64,000 bases of DNA from Sulfitobacter sp. HNIBRBA3233 (GCF_040149665.1 NZ_JBEFLP010000001.1:868001-932000); one strand, 5' to 3'. Numbered from the stretch's first letter, positions 37,537-49,358 are shown. Notes: generated by a model not told the origin, from the letters alone. Numbers and translations: made by a program.

Positions 37537-38807
37537 TCAGCCGCGCACGGTGCCGTCCCCGCGCACGAGATACTTGAAGCTGGTCAACTGCGCCGCCCCG
37601 ACCGGTCCGCGCGCGTGCATCTTACCCGTGGCGATGCCGATCTCGGCCCCCATCCCGAATTCCCCGCCGTCGGCGAATTGGGTGGACGCGTTATGCATCA
37701 CGATCGCGCTGTCCAGACGGTTCATGAAGGTCTGCGCCGCCGCTGCATCCTCTGTCAGGATACAGTCGGTATGGTTGGATCCGTACTGGCGGATATGCGC
37801 AATCGCATCGTCCACGCTGTCCACCTGCCGCGCCGCGATGATCATGTCGAGATACTCGCGCCCCCAATCCTCTTCGGTGGCGGGGATCGTGCCCGGAACC
37901 GCCGACAGCGCCGCGTCGGCGCGCACCTCGACACCCGCATCGACAAGCGCCCGCAGCACACCCTGCCCGAGCGTCTGCGCCACGTCGCGGTGTATCAGCA
38001 GACATTCCGCCGCGCCGCAGATGCCTGTCCGCCGTGTCTTCGCGTTCAACACGACTTTCAGCACCTTCTCGGGGTCGGCTGCCGCATCGATATAAATATG
38101 GACGATCCCTTCGAGATGGGCAAACACCGGCACCCGCGCCTCGCGCTGGACCAGTCCCACCAGCCCCTTGCCGCCACGCGGCACAATCACATCGATCGTG
38201 TCGGTCATCGTCAGCATTTCCTGAACCGCCGCACGGTCGCGTGTGGGAACCAGCTGGATCGCGTCCTCGGGCAGACCGGCGCTGCGCAGGCCTTCCTGCA
38301 AACAAGCGTGCAACGCGCTGGAGCTGTGAAAGCTTTCCGATCCGCCACGCAGGACCACCGCATTGCCGGCTTTCACACACAGCGCACCGGCGTCCGCCGT
38401 CACATTGGGGCGCGATTCGTAGATCACCCCGATCACACCGATCACACCGAGCGGTGTACGCACGCGCTGGATGTTCAGACCGCTGGGCTGATCCCATTCC
38501 GCCAGAATTTCGCCGACCGGATCCGCCTGCTCCGCAATGGCACGCAGGCCATCGACGATGCCCCGCAGCCGGTCTTCGTCCAGCTTGAGACGGTCAAGCA
38601 TCGCGGGTGACAGGCCCTTGCTTTCACCGAAGGCCATATCCTTCTGGTTTGCCTCGAAAATCTCGTTTCTCTGCGCCCAGACGGCCTCGGCCGCGCCGAT
38701 CAGGGCGGCGTGCTTGCGCTCTGCGGACGCCGTGGCCAGATCCGCCGCCGCAGCGCGGGCGCGCGCCCCGATATCTGCCATCAATTCTGGGATATTTACG
38801 TTATCGT

Positions 38808-38811
<4 letters not shown>
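37537..38811 (-). CDS. proA: gamma-glutamyl phosphate reductase
   Basis: The 424-residue aldehyde-dehydrogenase-fold enzyme converts gamma-glutamyl phosphate to glutamate semialdehyde for proline synthesis, using NADPH. The active-site Cys lies in [14 protein letters not shown]. Its start overlaps the proB stop by 4 bp (ATGA). Order proB-proA is conventional. Confidence 0.96.
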
Positions 38812-40966
<2,155 letters not shown>

Positions 40967-40975
40967 TTACAAGGC

Positions 40976-41506
40976 TCAGAGTTTGCGGCTGTAGGTCCAC
41001 GTGGGCACACAGGCCGCACGGGACAGGCAATAGGTTTCGGCGTCACCGAGATACTGGAAACCGGCATTGGTCAGCACCTTCGCCGAGGCAGGGTTATCAT
41101 GGAACACGGATGCGAACATCGTCGCGTTGCCCAAGGGGTTGCCGTTGACCAGCGCCTGAACGGCGTCCGAGGCGACGTGGCTGTTCCAGAACGGCGGCGC
41201 GACCCAATAGCCCACTTCGGACTGGTTGCGGTCCAGACGGGCAAGGCTGATCACGCCCATCACGTCGGCCCCGTCCTCGGCGCCGCCGTCCATGACCCAG
41301 ACGTCCTCGTCACGCTCGGGTTTGAGCGCGCGTTCGATGAACCCCGCGATCAGGCCGGGCGGCAAGGGATGCGGGATGCGCGGGGTGCTGTGGGCCACAC
41401 GAATATCGGCGGCGTAATGTTCGATCCTTCCTACGTCCGACATCTGGACGGGACGCAGAACAAAACGTTCGGTGGTGAGGGTCGGCTGCTGAAACAGGGT
41501 ATTCAT
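40976..41506 (-). CDS. GNAT family N-acetyltransferase (RimJ/RimL-like)
   Basis: The 176-residue protein has the GNAT fold: TERFVLRPVQMSDVGRIE at the start, GVISLARLDRNQSEVGYWVAPPFWN as the acetyl-CoA-binding strands, and VFHDNPASAKVLTNAGF at the end. The start at 41506 follows AAGGGG. RimJ/L relatives acetylate ribosomal proteins, but many members have other substrates. It lies 18 bp before obgE. Confidence 0.85.
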   Translation of the reverse strand: MNTLFQQPTLTTERFVLRPVQMSDVGRIEHYAADIRVAHSTPRIPHPLPPGLIAGFIERALKPERDEDVWVMDGGAEDGADVMGVISLARLDRNQSEVGYWVAPPFWNSHVASDAVQALVNGNPLGNATMFASVFHDNPASAKVLTNAGFQYLGDAETYCLSRAACVPTWTYSRKL

Positions 41507-41508
41507 CG

Positions 41509-42111
41509 TCAGGCCCCTTTGGCAAAAAGAACAAACAAGACAGAGGCGACTGTCAACGCCGCGAGCGTCCACATCAGGTAGGGTTCCGTGCGCGTTCCTG
41601 CAACGGAGCGCGCGAGGGCGTCACCCCCCAGTGTCCAGAGCGGATGCATCACGATCTGGCAGGCCAGCAAGACACAAGCGACCGTCGCCGTGGCGGCAAG
41701 GGTGGACACATCCGGTCCGATAAAGGCTGTGAACGACCCCACGATCATCGCCCATGCCTTGGGGTTCAGCGGATGCACGATCAGACCGGCGGCAAAGCCC
41801 GGCACGCGCGCGCCTGCATCACCCTGCCCTAGCCTGAGGTTCGCCACCTTCCACGCCAGCCAGATGATATAGGCCGCCGACAGGTACTTGAGCGCGGTGA
41901 ACAGCCACGGCACGCGCGTCGCGAGCTCCATCAGGCCAAACCCGATCGGCCAGATGATCAGCTGCTTGCCCAGGGCGACACCGGCCACGAAAGGCAGCGC
42001 CGCACGAAAGCCGAACCGTGCGCCGGTCGCCAGCAAGGCCATATTGGCCGGACCGGGCGTTCCGACCTGGCTCGCCGCAAATACGATCAGAGGGGCGAGC
42101 GCCACGCTCAC
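41509..42111 (-). CDS. LysE family translocator (amino-acid exporter)
   Basis: The 200-residue membrane protein has about five or six hydrophobic segments. The LysE/RhtB signature VGTPGPANM sits near residue 20. It probably exports amino acids or related metabolites. It is 2 bp upstream of the GNAT gene on the same strand. Confidence 0.87.
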   Translation of the reverse strand: MSVALAPLIVFAASQVGTPGPANMALLATGARFGFRAALPFVAGVALGKQLIIWPIGFGLMELATRVPWLFTALKYLSAAYIIWLAWKVANLRLGQGDAGARVPGFAAGLIVHPLNPKAWAMIVGSFTAFIGPDVSTLAATATVACVLLACQIVMHPLWTLGGDALARSVAGTRTEPYLMWTLAALTVASVLFVLFAKGA

Positions 42112-42185
42112 CGTCCCTGCGCCTTCGTGAATGTTGCCGTAGCGGTCGCGCGCATCGTGCCGCTCCTGAAAACAGTGCCTGAACG

Positions 42186-42214
42186 AGAAAGGGACCGGCG
42201 TTTCCGCCGATCCC
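42186..42214 (-). terminator. terminator after rpmA
   Basis: On the minus strand a 10-bp stem GGGATCGGCG/CGCCGGTCCC (one G-U pair) closes a GAAA tetraloop and runs into TTTCTC. It lies 30 bp after the rpmA stop and separates the ribosomal-protein genes from lysE. Confidence 0.8.
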
Positions 42215-42244
42215 CTGAATGTCTGTCATCCCGTGAGAAACGGC

Positions 42245-42514
42245 TTATTCCGCAGCCTCGGCCATCGGGACAATCGAGATGAATGTACGGTTTTTCAGCC
42301 CCTTGTGGAACTGCACGTTGCCGTCGACGGTTGCAAAGATCGTGTGATCCTTGCCCATGCCCACACCCTCGCCGGGCCAGAATTTGGTCCCGCGCTGACG
42401 CACGATGATGTTGCCGGGAACGACAACTTCGCCGCCGTATTTCTTTACACCAAGGCGACGACCAGCTGAGTCGCGCCCGTTCCGGGATGAACCGCCTGCT
42501 TTTTTATGTGCCAT
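42245..42514 (-). CDS. rpmA: 50S ribosomal protein bL27
   Basis: The 89-residue protein begins [20 protein letters not shown] with the basic N-terminus that reaches the peptidyl-transferase centre. [20 protein letters not shown] follows. Length and sequence are typical. It lies 12 bp after rplU. Confidence 0.97.
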   Translation of the reverse strand: MAHKKAGGSSRNGRDSAGRRLGVKKYGGEVVVPGNIIVRQRGTKFWPGEGVGMGKDHTIFATVDGNVQFHKGLKNRTFISIVPMAEAAE

Positions 42515-42526
42515 CTGGGTCTCTCC

Positions 42527-43279
42527 TTAGCCTTTTGTCTTTTCTTTGGCCTGCTCGACCCAGCCTTCACGCTCGATCCGGCCTTTGAAAGACAGTTTCT
42601 CGTCCATATCAGCAATGTCCGCTTCGGTCCATGCTGCGATCTGGGCAAACGTGGTGATGCCCGCGTCGTTCAGCTTCTTCTCGAGAGCAGGGCCAACGCC
42701 GCTGAGTTCTTTCAGGTCGTCCGCGCCGGATGTGTCCGCTGCGGGCTTGTCCGCTTTCTTTGTCTCGTCCTTGCCAGCGGCGTTTCCGGCTTTCGCCTTC
42801 TTCGCAGGCTTGGCGGATTTTTCGTTCGCTTCGCCTTCGTTGACGCGCTTCTTCATCTCGGCCTGTTCGCCACGGTTGAAGGTATAACGCTCTTCGATGG
42901 CGGCAACGGCTGCCGCGCTGACGGAGCCTGTACCGATGGCTTCGGCAACGCCGGATTTGCCCGCGCCGGACGAAAGGATCTCGGTGATCTTCACGAGCGT
43001 CAGCTTCTGGCGGTGGCCTTTGGTCCGCTTGGAAGAGTGCTTCCGGCGGCGTTTGACAAAGTGGATCACCTTGTCGCCCTTGATCTGGTCGACGACTTCG
43101 GCCTGTACGCCCGCATCTTCGATGAGCGGCGAGCCGACCTGAACGGTGTCGCCACCGAGCATCAGGACTTCGTTGAATTGAACGGTTTCACCGGCATTGG
43201 CCGCAATACGTTCCACGCGCAGCATATCGCCGGGCTGTACTTTATATTGCTTACCGCCTGTTTTCAGGACCGCAAACAT
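42527..43279 (-). CDS. rplU: 50S ribosomal protein bL21 with C-terminal helix-hairpin-helix extension
   Basis: Residues 1-101 are a normal bL21 ([40 protein letters not shown]). The remaining 150 residues form an Ala/Lys-rich linker and a helix-hairpin-helix-like module (about 187-245, [20 protein letters not shown]). E. coli bL21 is about 103 residues. Similar extensions occur in other alphaproteobacteria. The ATG at 43279 follows GGAAGACC. The extension may touch nucleic acid, but its role is unproven. Confidence 0.93.
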   Translation of the reverse strand: MFAVLKTGGKQYKVQPGDMLRVERIAANAGETVQFNEVLMLGGDTVQVGSPLIEDAGVQAEVVDQIKGDKVIHFVKRRRKHSSKRTKGHRQKLTLVKITEILSSGAGKSGVAEAIGTGSVSAAAVAAIEERYTFNRGEQAEMKKRVNEGEANEKSAKPAKKAKAGNAAGKDETKKADKPAADTSGADDLKELSGVGPALEKKLNDAGITTFAQIAAWTEADIADMDEKLSFKGRIEREGWVEQAKEKTKG

Positions 43280-43409
43280 AGGTCTTCCTTCACATTTTCC
43301 GCATCCTGTGGTCCCCCGTTCGGGGCGTTCGCGAGACATCGTCTCACCGTCGGACAGCGCGCCCGTAGGCGTCATTGAAATATACCCGGATTCGGGATCT
43401 CCCGCCGGG

Positions 43410-43440
43410 TTGGGGGCTTATCCAAGGATCAGCGCCCCAA
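43410..43440 (-). promoter_or_regulatory. leader hairpin upstream of rplU
   Basis: A TTGGGG/CCCCAA inverted repeat with a 19-nt loop lies about 130 bp upstream of rplU on the minus strand. It could be an r-protein leader structure. The stem is short. Confidence 0.3.
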
Positions 43441-43486
43441 GTCAAGCGCCCGCATGAGACAAATCTCACCGGTGCGCGGCAAGATG

Positions 43487-44305
43487 CTAAAGCTCCTGCG
43501 CGCCCATGTGGCGCACCAGCGCCTGACCCAGCGCATAGGAGATATCTTCGTAGAGCGGATTGAACCCCGCGAAGAAGCCCGCGTTCAGCGCGCGGCCCGC
43601 GTCGGTTTCGCTGAAATCCGCGTAGGTCGTCAGCTCTTCGAGGGTCAGCGGGCTGTAGGCAAGCAACAGGAAGGCCCCCAGCCAGCCTTCGGTATCTGCC
43701 TCGATCGTGTCGCGTTCCGCCAGCACGTCGTTCAGGATCTCCTCCTCCGACATCGCGTAAAGATCCCCGTCAACCAGTGCGCGCATGAACTGCACGTTGG
43801 AATTCAGTGCCGAGGTGACGTTGCGCTGAACCAGATCGCCCGCGACGATCATCCGGTTGATCTGCTCAAGCCGCGCATCACCCGTGTCCTTCAGTTCGGC
43901 GTACCGCTCGCGGGCCGCCTGCTCTACCCCTTCGTCGGCCAGCGCACGCCGCGCCGAGTTTTCCAGCGTCAGGATACGCCCGCCGAGATCGGAGGCGAAA
44001 AATTCGATGACATTCTCGAGGGTCTCACCCTCCAGCGTCTGCTCTAGCCCGCGTCGGATCCCCTCGGAAAGGCGCGCGGGGTCGTAGATGCGCATGACCT
44101 GCTGCGCCCAGACAGACCCGCCCGTCCCGTCCAGCCAGTCACGGTCCAGCGTCGCGCCGAAGGTCTGGCCCTCTTCGTGCAGGATGACAGCCAGTTCCTC
44201 GGTCCGCAGCACGTCCATCAGAACCGTATGCCGCGCCCCCGCCCAAAGCGGCAGCGCCAATACCAGCATCAAGAAGGCTGCGACCGGAGCCCGAAACCCG
44301 CGCAT
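43487..44305 (-). CDS. DUF2059 domain-containing exported protein, copy 2
   Basis: The 272-residue protein has a signal peptide (about 1-22, LPLWAGA) and two DUF2059-like helical repeats. The motif FASDLGGRILTLENSARR is visible near residue 110, and FSETDAGRALNAGFF near the C-terminus. The ATG at 44305 overlaps the upstream stop by one base (TGATG). It is a paralogue of the gene just upstream. DUF2059 proteins are periplasmic and of unknown function. Confidence 0.82.
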   Translation of the reverse strand: MRGFRAPVAAFLMLVLALPLWAGARHTVLMDVLRTEELAVILHEEGQTFGATLDRDWLDGTGGSVWAQQVMRIYDPARLSEGIRRGLEQTLEGETLENVIEFFASDLGGRILTLENSARRALADEGVEQAARERYAELKDTGDARLEQINRMIVAGDLVQRNVTSALNSNVQFMRALVDGDLYAMSEEEILNDVLAERDTIEADTEGWLGAFLLLAYSPLTLEELTTYADFSETDAGRALNAGFFAGFNPLYEDISYALGQALVRHMGAQEL

Positions 44306-45147
44306 CACAGGTCCTGACTGGGCTGCATGTCGCGCAACCGGTCGGCAACCGCCTCGAACCGGTTCGCCATGATTTCGTACTGGACCGCGTTCATCAGCGC
44401 ATAGACCTCCTGCATCTTCGGATGCTCCAGCGCGTCGGCATATTGCGCGATCTCTTCGTCGGAAAACGCCTGATAGGTATAGGCCGCGCCTTCCAGCGCG
44501 CCGCGGGCAAGGCTGTCGCGCAGGGCGGGTTCCTGCGCCTTCATCGCCTCGCGGAGGTCGGGCTCATCCATCTGAAGCTCGATCACACCGGCCACCGCCG
44601 CCGCCATCAGGAAACGGATCTGGACCTCCTGAATGGACTTGACCGATGCGTCCTCGCTGCCGCTAGCGCGGTTGAGCCGTTCCAGCAGGTCCACGCGCGG
44701 GCTGTCGATGCCCCGCAGCCCTTCGATGATCGCCGCGCCGCTTTCGGATTTCAGCCCCTCCTCCTCGATCATGTGGGACCGGTTCTCGGCTTCGACCAGC
44801 CGCTGCCCGAGGTCCGAGGCGTAGAATTCCGCCGCGTGGCTCAGCGCGTCCGCCGTCAGCGTTTCCTCGAGGATGTCCGTCGCCATGTCATGCATCAGGT
44901 CGGTGTCGAAGACCTCGCGCACCAGACGTTGCCATTCGGACCCGAAATCATCGGCCTGAAGCCCCAGCATCTGCGGCGCGGAATCCGCCGAGAGCCGGAT
45001 ACTTTCAAGCGCCACGTCAAAGCCCGTGACCTCCAGGAACGCCTCGACCCGCTCCCGGTCGACCCCCTGAGCCATCGTTGTGACAGCACTCAGAAAAAGG
45101 GCGATCAACGCGAATACTGTGGTCCGAACGTATGGCAATGCGGGCAT
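44305..45147 (-). CDS. DUF2059 domain-containing exported protein, copy 1
   Basis: The 280-residue paralogue of the next gene has a signal peptide (about 1-27, ending VTTMAQG). It carries the same repeated motif (FYASDLGQRLVEAENRSH and onward). Start 45147 has GGAAGGA eight bases upstream; the frame extends to 45168. The two genes are coupled by a one-base overlap. Sequence divergence between copies is large, so the duplication is old. Confidence 0.82.
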   Translation of the reverse strand: MPALPYVRTTVFALIALFLSAVTTMAQGVDRERVEAFLEVTGFDVALESIRLSADSAPQMLGLQADDFGSEWQRLVREVFDTDLMHDMATDILEETLTADALSHAAEFYASDLGQRLVEAENRSHMIEEEGLKSESGAAIIEGLRGIDSPRVDLLERLNRASGSEDASVKSIQEVQIRFLMAAAVAGVIELQMDEPDLREAMKAQEPALRDSLARGALEGAAYTYQAFSDEEIAQYADALEHPKMQEVYALMNAVQYEIMANRFEAVADRLRDMQPSQDL

Positions 45148-45296
45148 GGCTTGGTCCTTCCGGTGCAAGAGCTTTCGCTGAACCTAAGCCTTCAAACCCG
45201 CGCTGCAATGAAAAAACCGGACAACCGGCAAAGATGCGCAAAAGCGGGTCTTGCTCCTTTGCGCAAACCCGACTACACGGGCGCCGTGACCCCCGC

Positions 45297-45386
45297 GGAG
45301 AGGTGCCGGAGTGGTCGAACGGGGCGGTCTCGAAAACCGTTGAGCCTTCACGGGTTCCCAGGGTTCGAATCCCTGTCTCTCCGCCA
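45297..45386 (+). tRNA. tRNA-Ser (anticodon CGA)
   Basis: The 90-nt class II tRNA has a GGAGAGG/TCTCTCC acceptor stem and a D arm with TGGTCGAA. The anticodon CGA lies at 45331-45333 in the loop CTCGAAA. A long variable arm, T loop GTTCGAAT and an encoded CCA end complete it. The CGA anticodon reads UCG serine codons. Confidence 0.97.
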
Positions 45387-45387
45387 T

Positions 45388-45705
45388 AATCCTTCCAGAT
45401 TATCGAGCAATTTCGGTGCGTTGCGGGCCTGACGGTCCGGGCGCGCGACCTACTGCCCGTCACGGCACGGGCGGCGGCCGCGGATTTGGGCAGGCTATCG
45501 ACCCCGCTCGCCCCCATGGAGGTGTGAGCGACAGGGTCGCTCTGCAATCGGTCCCTCCGCTCTTGCAGTTATTCTTCTTCGCGATACCACACCGCAGCGA
45601 ACTCCCCGGCATCTGCCCGGTAACGCCATGCCCACTTCCACCCGCTCTTGCCGCGCCAATAGCAGGCCGTCGGACTGCCGGATTGGGACTACTCCTTGCC
45701 CGGCT
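45388..45705. other. intergenic region with a start-less Trp-rich frame
   Basis: This 318-bp gap has no standard gene. On the minus strand, 45569-45688 encodes 39 residues including YWRGKSGWKWAWRYRADAG. It begins right after a stop codon, with no ATG, GTG or TTG in frame. An AAGGAG lies upstream near 45697. A GAGCGAC/GTCGCTC hairpin lies near 45536. Confidence 0.35.
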
Positions 45706-47436
45706 TCAGCTTTTGTCCAAGCCGAGCCATTTACGCTCGGCCTTGTCCCATGCGTCGAGCGCCTGATGGTCGGGGACCCAAGCGAGGCCCGATTTGCTGT
45801 CCGAAGATTGGGCCTCCCCCGAGATCACAGCATCGACAAGCACCGGGCGACCGGCTTTCAGGACCCCAAAAGCCTCGTCCAGCTTGCCGGGCAGTTCCGC
45901 CTCGCTCGCGATCCGCACGGCGTCCATCCCGAAGGCCCGCGCCATGGCCGCGTGGTCAGCGTCCTGCAGGCGGGTTCCAACGACCTTGCCGAAACTGTCC
46001 ATCTGGTCGCGCACCTCGATCGCCCATGCGCGGTTGTTGCCCACGACGATCATCACCGGCACCTTGTGGCGGACCAGCGTGTCAAGTTCGATCGCGGTGA
46101 AGCCGAAGGCGCCATCGCCGGTCACGGCCACCACCTGACGGTCCGGCGCTGCCTTCTTGGCGCCCAACGCAAAGGGTGTCGCAAGCCCGATGCAGCCCAA
46201 GGGGCCGGGATCGAGATAGGTCTTCGGGTTGAGCGCCACCCGCGCAAAGCTCAGGAAATCACCGCCATCGGCAATCACGACCGCGTCGGGGTCGATCCGC
46301 TTGCGCAGCTCGCCAAGCAGCCGGTTCGGCGACATGCGCCCCTCCGCATCGCTCGGTGCCGAGGCGAGCATCTGGCCGAGCTTTTCACTACGCTCAAGAT
46401 GACCTTCGCGCATTTTCGCAAGCCAGCTGCGATCGCGGTCCTCTTTCATAGCGCACAGCAGGTCCGCAAGCGCGCCCAGAGTCTCGGGCAGGTCGCCGAG
46501 CAGCGCTATCTCCCCCAGCCGGTTGTCGAAAAGCTCTTCGGCCTTGTCAGAGATCCGCAGCATTTTTGCGTCACCGAAGACCGCCGGAGAGCCGTAGGCC
46601 AGCTGGAAGTCCAGCTTGCGGCCTACCGTGACCACAAGATCGGCCTGGGTCATCGCCTGTCCGCGCATCGCGCCGATATGGGCCGGGTGCCCGTCGTCGA
46701 TGATCCCCTTGGTCTCACCGGTGTCCAGATACCCCGCCCCGGCGGCGGTGAGAAAGCGGGCCAACTCCTCCGGCGCGGCATTGGCGCCCCGGCCCGAAAC
46801 CACGACCACCCTGCCCGCCTTCGCGATGGCACGCGCGGCTGCGCGCAGGTCTTCCTCCAGTGGCCGTGTCCGGGGGCGCGGCCGCCCGGCCACCTGCTCC
46901 ACGCGGGTAAGCGCGTCGGGGATGTGTTCGCGCTGAAGATCGACGGGGAAATCCAGAAACGCCGGGCCCGGCTCTCCGCCCCGCCCGCAGGCGGCCCCGA
47001 TCGCAGCGTCGAGTTCGCGGGGCAGCGCATGGGCATGGCGCACCGTGCGGGCATGGCGCGTGATCGAGCCGAGCAGCGCGGTATGGCTCATGTCCTGCAG
47101 CGCGCCTCGGTTCTCCTGCGGGCGCGGCGGGACGCCCGAGAGCACCAGCACGGGCGTGCGGCTTACATGGGCGTTGGCGATACCGGTCATCGCATTCGTG
47201 ACACCGGGACCGGCCGTCACCAGCGCAACGCCGAAACCGCCGCCAACCGCCGCGCTGGCATGGGCCATATAGACGGCCGAGCGTTCGTCGCGCACGTCGA
47301 CAATCTCGATCCCCTCGGCGTCCAGCGCCATCCAGATCGGCATGATGTGCCCCCCGCAGAGCGCGAAGACCCGTTCGACCCCACGGGCCTTGAGCGTTCG
47401 GGCGATGAGCGTGGCGCCGTTTACGGGTTCGGTCAT
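45706..47436 (-). CDS. ThDP-dependent enzyme (acetolactate synthase-like)
   Basis: The 576-residue enzyme has the three-domain ThDP fold. The catalytic Glu51 lies in DVRDERSAVYMAHASAA, and the cofactor motif GDGAFGFTAIELDTLVRHKVP lies near the end with VVGNNRAW. It is annotated best as acetolactate-synthase/2-oxoacid-decarboxylase-like; the substrate is not fixed by sequence. Start 47436 has AAGGAGG six bases upstream; the frame extends to 47541. It lies 209 bp downstream of the acyl-CoA synthetase gene and may share its regulation by the nearby GntR protein. Confidence 0.82.
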   Translation of the reverse strand: MTEPVNGATLIARTLKARGVERVFALCGGHIMPIWMALDAEGIEIVDVRDERSAVYMAHASAAVGGGFGVALVTAGPGVTNAMTGIANAHVSRTPVLVLSGVPPRPQENRGALQDMSHTALLGSITRHARTVRHAHALPRELDAAIGAACGRGGEPGPAFLDFPVDLQREHIPDALTRVEQVAGRPRPRTRPLEEDLRAAARAIAKAGRVVVVSGRGANAAPEELARFLTAAGAGYLDTGETKGIIDDGHPAHIGAMRGQAMTQADLVVTVGRKLDFQLAYGSPAVFGDAKMLRISDKAEELFDNRLGEIALLGDLPETLGALADLLCAMKEDRDRSWLAKMREGHLERSEKLGQMLASAPSDAEGRMSPNRLLGELRKRIDPDAVVIADGGDFLSFARVALNPKTYLDPGPLGCIGLATPFALGAKKAAPDRQVVAVTGDGAFGFTAIELDTLVRHKVPVMIVVGNNRAWAIEVRDQMDSFGKVVGTRLQDADHAAMARAFGMDAVRIASEAELPGKLDEAFGVLKAGRPVLVDAVISGEAQSSDSKSGLAWVPDHQALDAWDKAERKWLGLDKS

Positions 47437-47645
47437 GGTGGCCTCCTTGGGAAAGCTTGGGTAGGAAATGGCGGGACTGGCGGTTATGGAACCATCAAAG
47501 TGGCGCTTGCGACGGGTCTGGAAGCTTCGAATCCCCTGCACTCGAACCCCACGGGTGCGCCGGGCTTTGGGACGATCAATCGGTGTTCAGCCATGGCTTT
47601 TTCTTTCGTTGGCTGTGGCGAGCTCGACTGGGCCGCGCAGGGCGC

Positions 47646-49220
47646 TCATGCCGTTTCGCTGATCTCTTTCAGAACAATCGACCGCAGTTCGCTATGCTGG
47701 ATCTTTCCGGTCGCCGTGCGGGGGATTGCATCACTTGGCACGAAGCTCACCGAACGGGGTTTTTTGAACCCGGCGATGCGATCCGCGCAAAAGCTGATCA
47801 CCTCGGCCTGGGTCAGCGTGCAGCCGTCGCGCAGTGCGACGACCGCGTGCACCCGCTCGCCCCATCTGGGGTCTGGCAGCCCGATGACGGCCACGTCGCG
47901 GATCGCCTCGTGCTGGCCGAGAAGCGCCTCGACCTCGGTGGGATAGACGTTCTCGCCCCCCGAAATGATCATGTTCTTCTTGCGGTCGATGATATGCAGG
48001 AACCCGCGTTCGTCGCGCAGGCCGATATCGCCAACCGAGCAATAGTCCCCGCGGAAGGCTTCGCGCGTCTTTTCGGGCAGGTTCCAATATCTCTGGAAGT
48101 GGTAGGGCGTTCGCGAGAACAACTCTCCCGGCGTGCCGTCCGGCACTTCGTTGCCGTCATCGTCCAGAAATTTCACGGGTGCCGAACCGATGCACTCCCG
48201 TCCCACCGATCCAAGATTTGTGAACTGCTCCTCGGGGTGGAGCATCGTGACCCAGCCCGCTTCGGATGAGCCGTAGAGCTCGAAGAGACCGGAATTGGGG
48301 AACATCTCCATGATCGACTTCTTTGTCTCGGCACGGGCCGGTGCAGAAGAAATCATCAGCTTGGTCATCCGGCCAAGGTCGCGCTTCGTGCTTTCCGCGC
48401 GCGCCTGCTCCAGCATCATGATGTAATGGGTCGGCACCAGCGATGTGAAGGTGGCGCCACAGTCCTCCATCACATCCATGGCGTGGGCAGCATCGAAACT
48501 GGGGCGGGAATAGATCGTCACCGTGCCACCGCAATAGCCGAAAGCGCAGAAGAAGTTCAGCGAGTTCGCGTGGCACATCGGCATGACCAGCAAGGCGTCG
48601 TCCTCGCGGCCGATCTTGAGCTCGTTCTCGGTGACCAAGGCGATCAGCGCCATGCTGCGGTGGGTGTGGATCACACCCTTGGGTTTGCCGGTGGTCCCGG
48701 AGGTATACATCAGGGTCCAGGGATCATCCTCGTCGATGTCGATCTCCGGCGCGGCCTCGACCCCTGCCCCCAAAAACGCCTCGAAGTCCTGCCACCCTTC
48801 GGGCGTGGCGCCATCGCCGAAATGTACGAAACGGTCTGCAGCCAGCGCAAGGTCCGCGCGCACGCTGTCGATCAGACGGTGCAGTCCGTCCTCTGCGATC
48901 ACGCAGGCCGCACCCGCGTCCTTGATGATATAGGAGGCCTCGGCAGCGGCGAGACGGAAGTTGATGGGCACGATGATCAGGCCCGCTTTCGAGGTCGCGG
49001 CGTAGAGTTCGGCCCATTCCAGCCGGTTGTGGGACAGGACTGCGACCCGGTCCCCCTTCTCCAGCCCGAGGGCAAGCAGCGCATTCGCCAGCTTCCGGGC
49101 CCGCCTGTTCCACTGCGCGAAGCTCAGCGTGCGCTCTAGATCGCGGGCGCCCAAACGGTCAGGGCTGACCCGGGCATGGCCATCCAGCATCGCTCCGAAA
49201 CTCAACATGCCCTGCGCCAT
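47646..49220 (-). CDS. class I adenylate-forming acyl-CoA synthetase
   Basis: The 524-residue AMP-binding enzyme has motif YTSGTTGKPKG, the LYGSSEAGW region, and the catalytic C-terminal Lys in RTATGKIQHSELR. It likely makes an acyl-CoA or aryl-CoA. Start 49220 follows GGGAGGGAAG. A perfect 16-bp palindrome lies 27 bp upstream, fitting control by the adjacent GntR regulator. Confidence 0.88.
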   Translation of the reverse strand: MAQGMLSFGAMLDGHARVSPDRLGARDLERTLSFAQWNRRARKLANALLALGLEKGDRVAVLSHNRLEWAELYAATSKAGLIIVPINFRLAAAEASYIIKDAGAACVIAEDGLHRLIDSVRADLALAADRFVHFGDGATPEGWQDFEAFLGAGVEAAPEIDIDEDDPWTLMYTSGTTGKPKGVIHTHRSMALIALVTENELKIGREDDALLVMPMCHANSLNFFCAFGYCGGTVTIYSRPSFDAAHAMDVMEDCGATFTSLVPTHYIMMLEQARAESTKRDLGRMTKLMISSAPARAETKKSIMEMFPNSGLFELYGSSEAGWVTMLHPEEQFTNLGSVGRECIGSAPVKFLDDDGNEVPDGTPGELFSRTPYHFQRYWNLPEKTREAFRGDYCSVGDIGLRDERGFLHIIDRKKNMIISGGENVYPTEVEALLGQHEAIRDVAVIGLPDPRWGERVHAVVALRDGCTLTQAEVISFCADRIAGFKKPRSVSFVPSDAIPRTATGKIQHSELRSIVLKEISETA

Positions 49221-49243
49221 CCTCTTCCCTCCCGGCTCGGTAG

Positions 49244-49265
49244 TGCATTCTGAATTCAGAATACA
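49244..49265. promoter_or_regulatory. palindromic operator, likely GntR binding site
   Basis: The perfect palindrome ATTCTGAATTCAGAAT at 49247-49262 is extended by flanking TG/CA. It lies just upstream of the acyl-CoA synthetase gene and about 94 bp from the 3' end of the GntR-type regulator gene. FadR-type GntR proteins bind such inverted repeats. Confidence 0.6.
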
Positions 49266-49358
49266 GCACCGGTCGAATTCGCGCAACAGAATGCTATCCG
49301 GCCAGCGCGCGCGATGCCGGTGCGATTGAAAACAACGGGATGGGGATGTTTGCCGGGG

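Noticed and set aside
45184-45387. Minus-strand frame across the tRNA-Ser
   Set aside because: It is antisense to the tRNA; such frames are a known source of false proteins.
45628-47946. Very long plus-strand frame opposite the ThDP enzyme
   Set aside because: It is antisense to a gene with full ThDP motifs and contains no recognisable domain.
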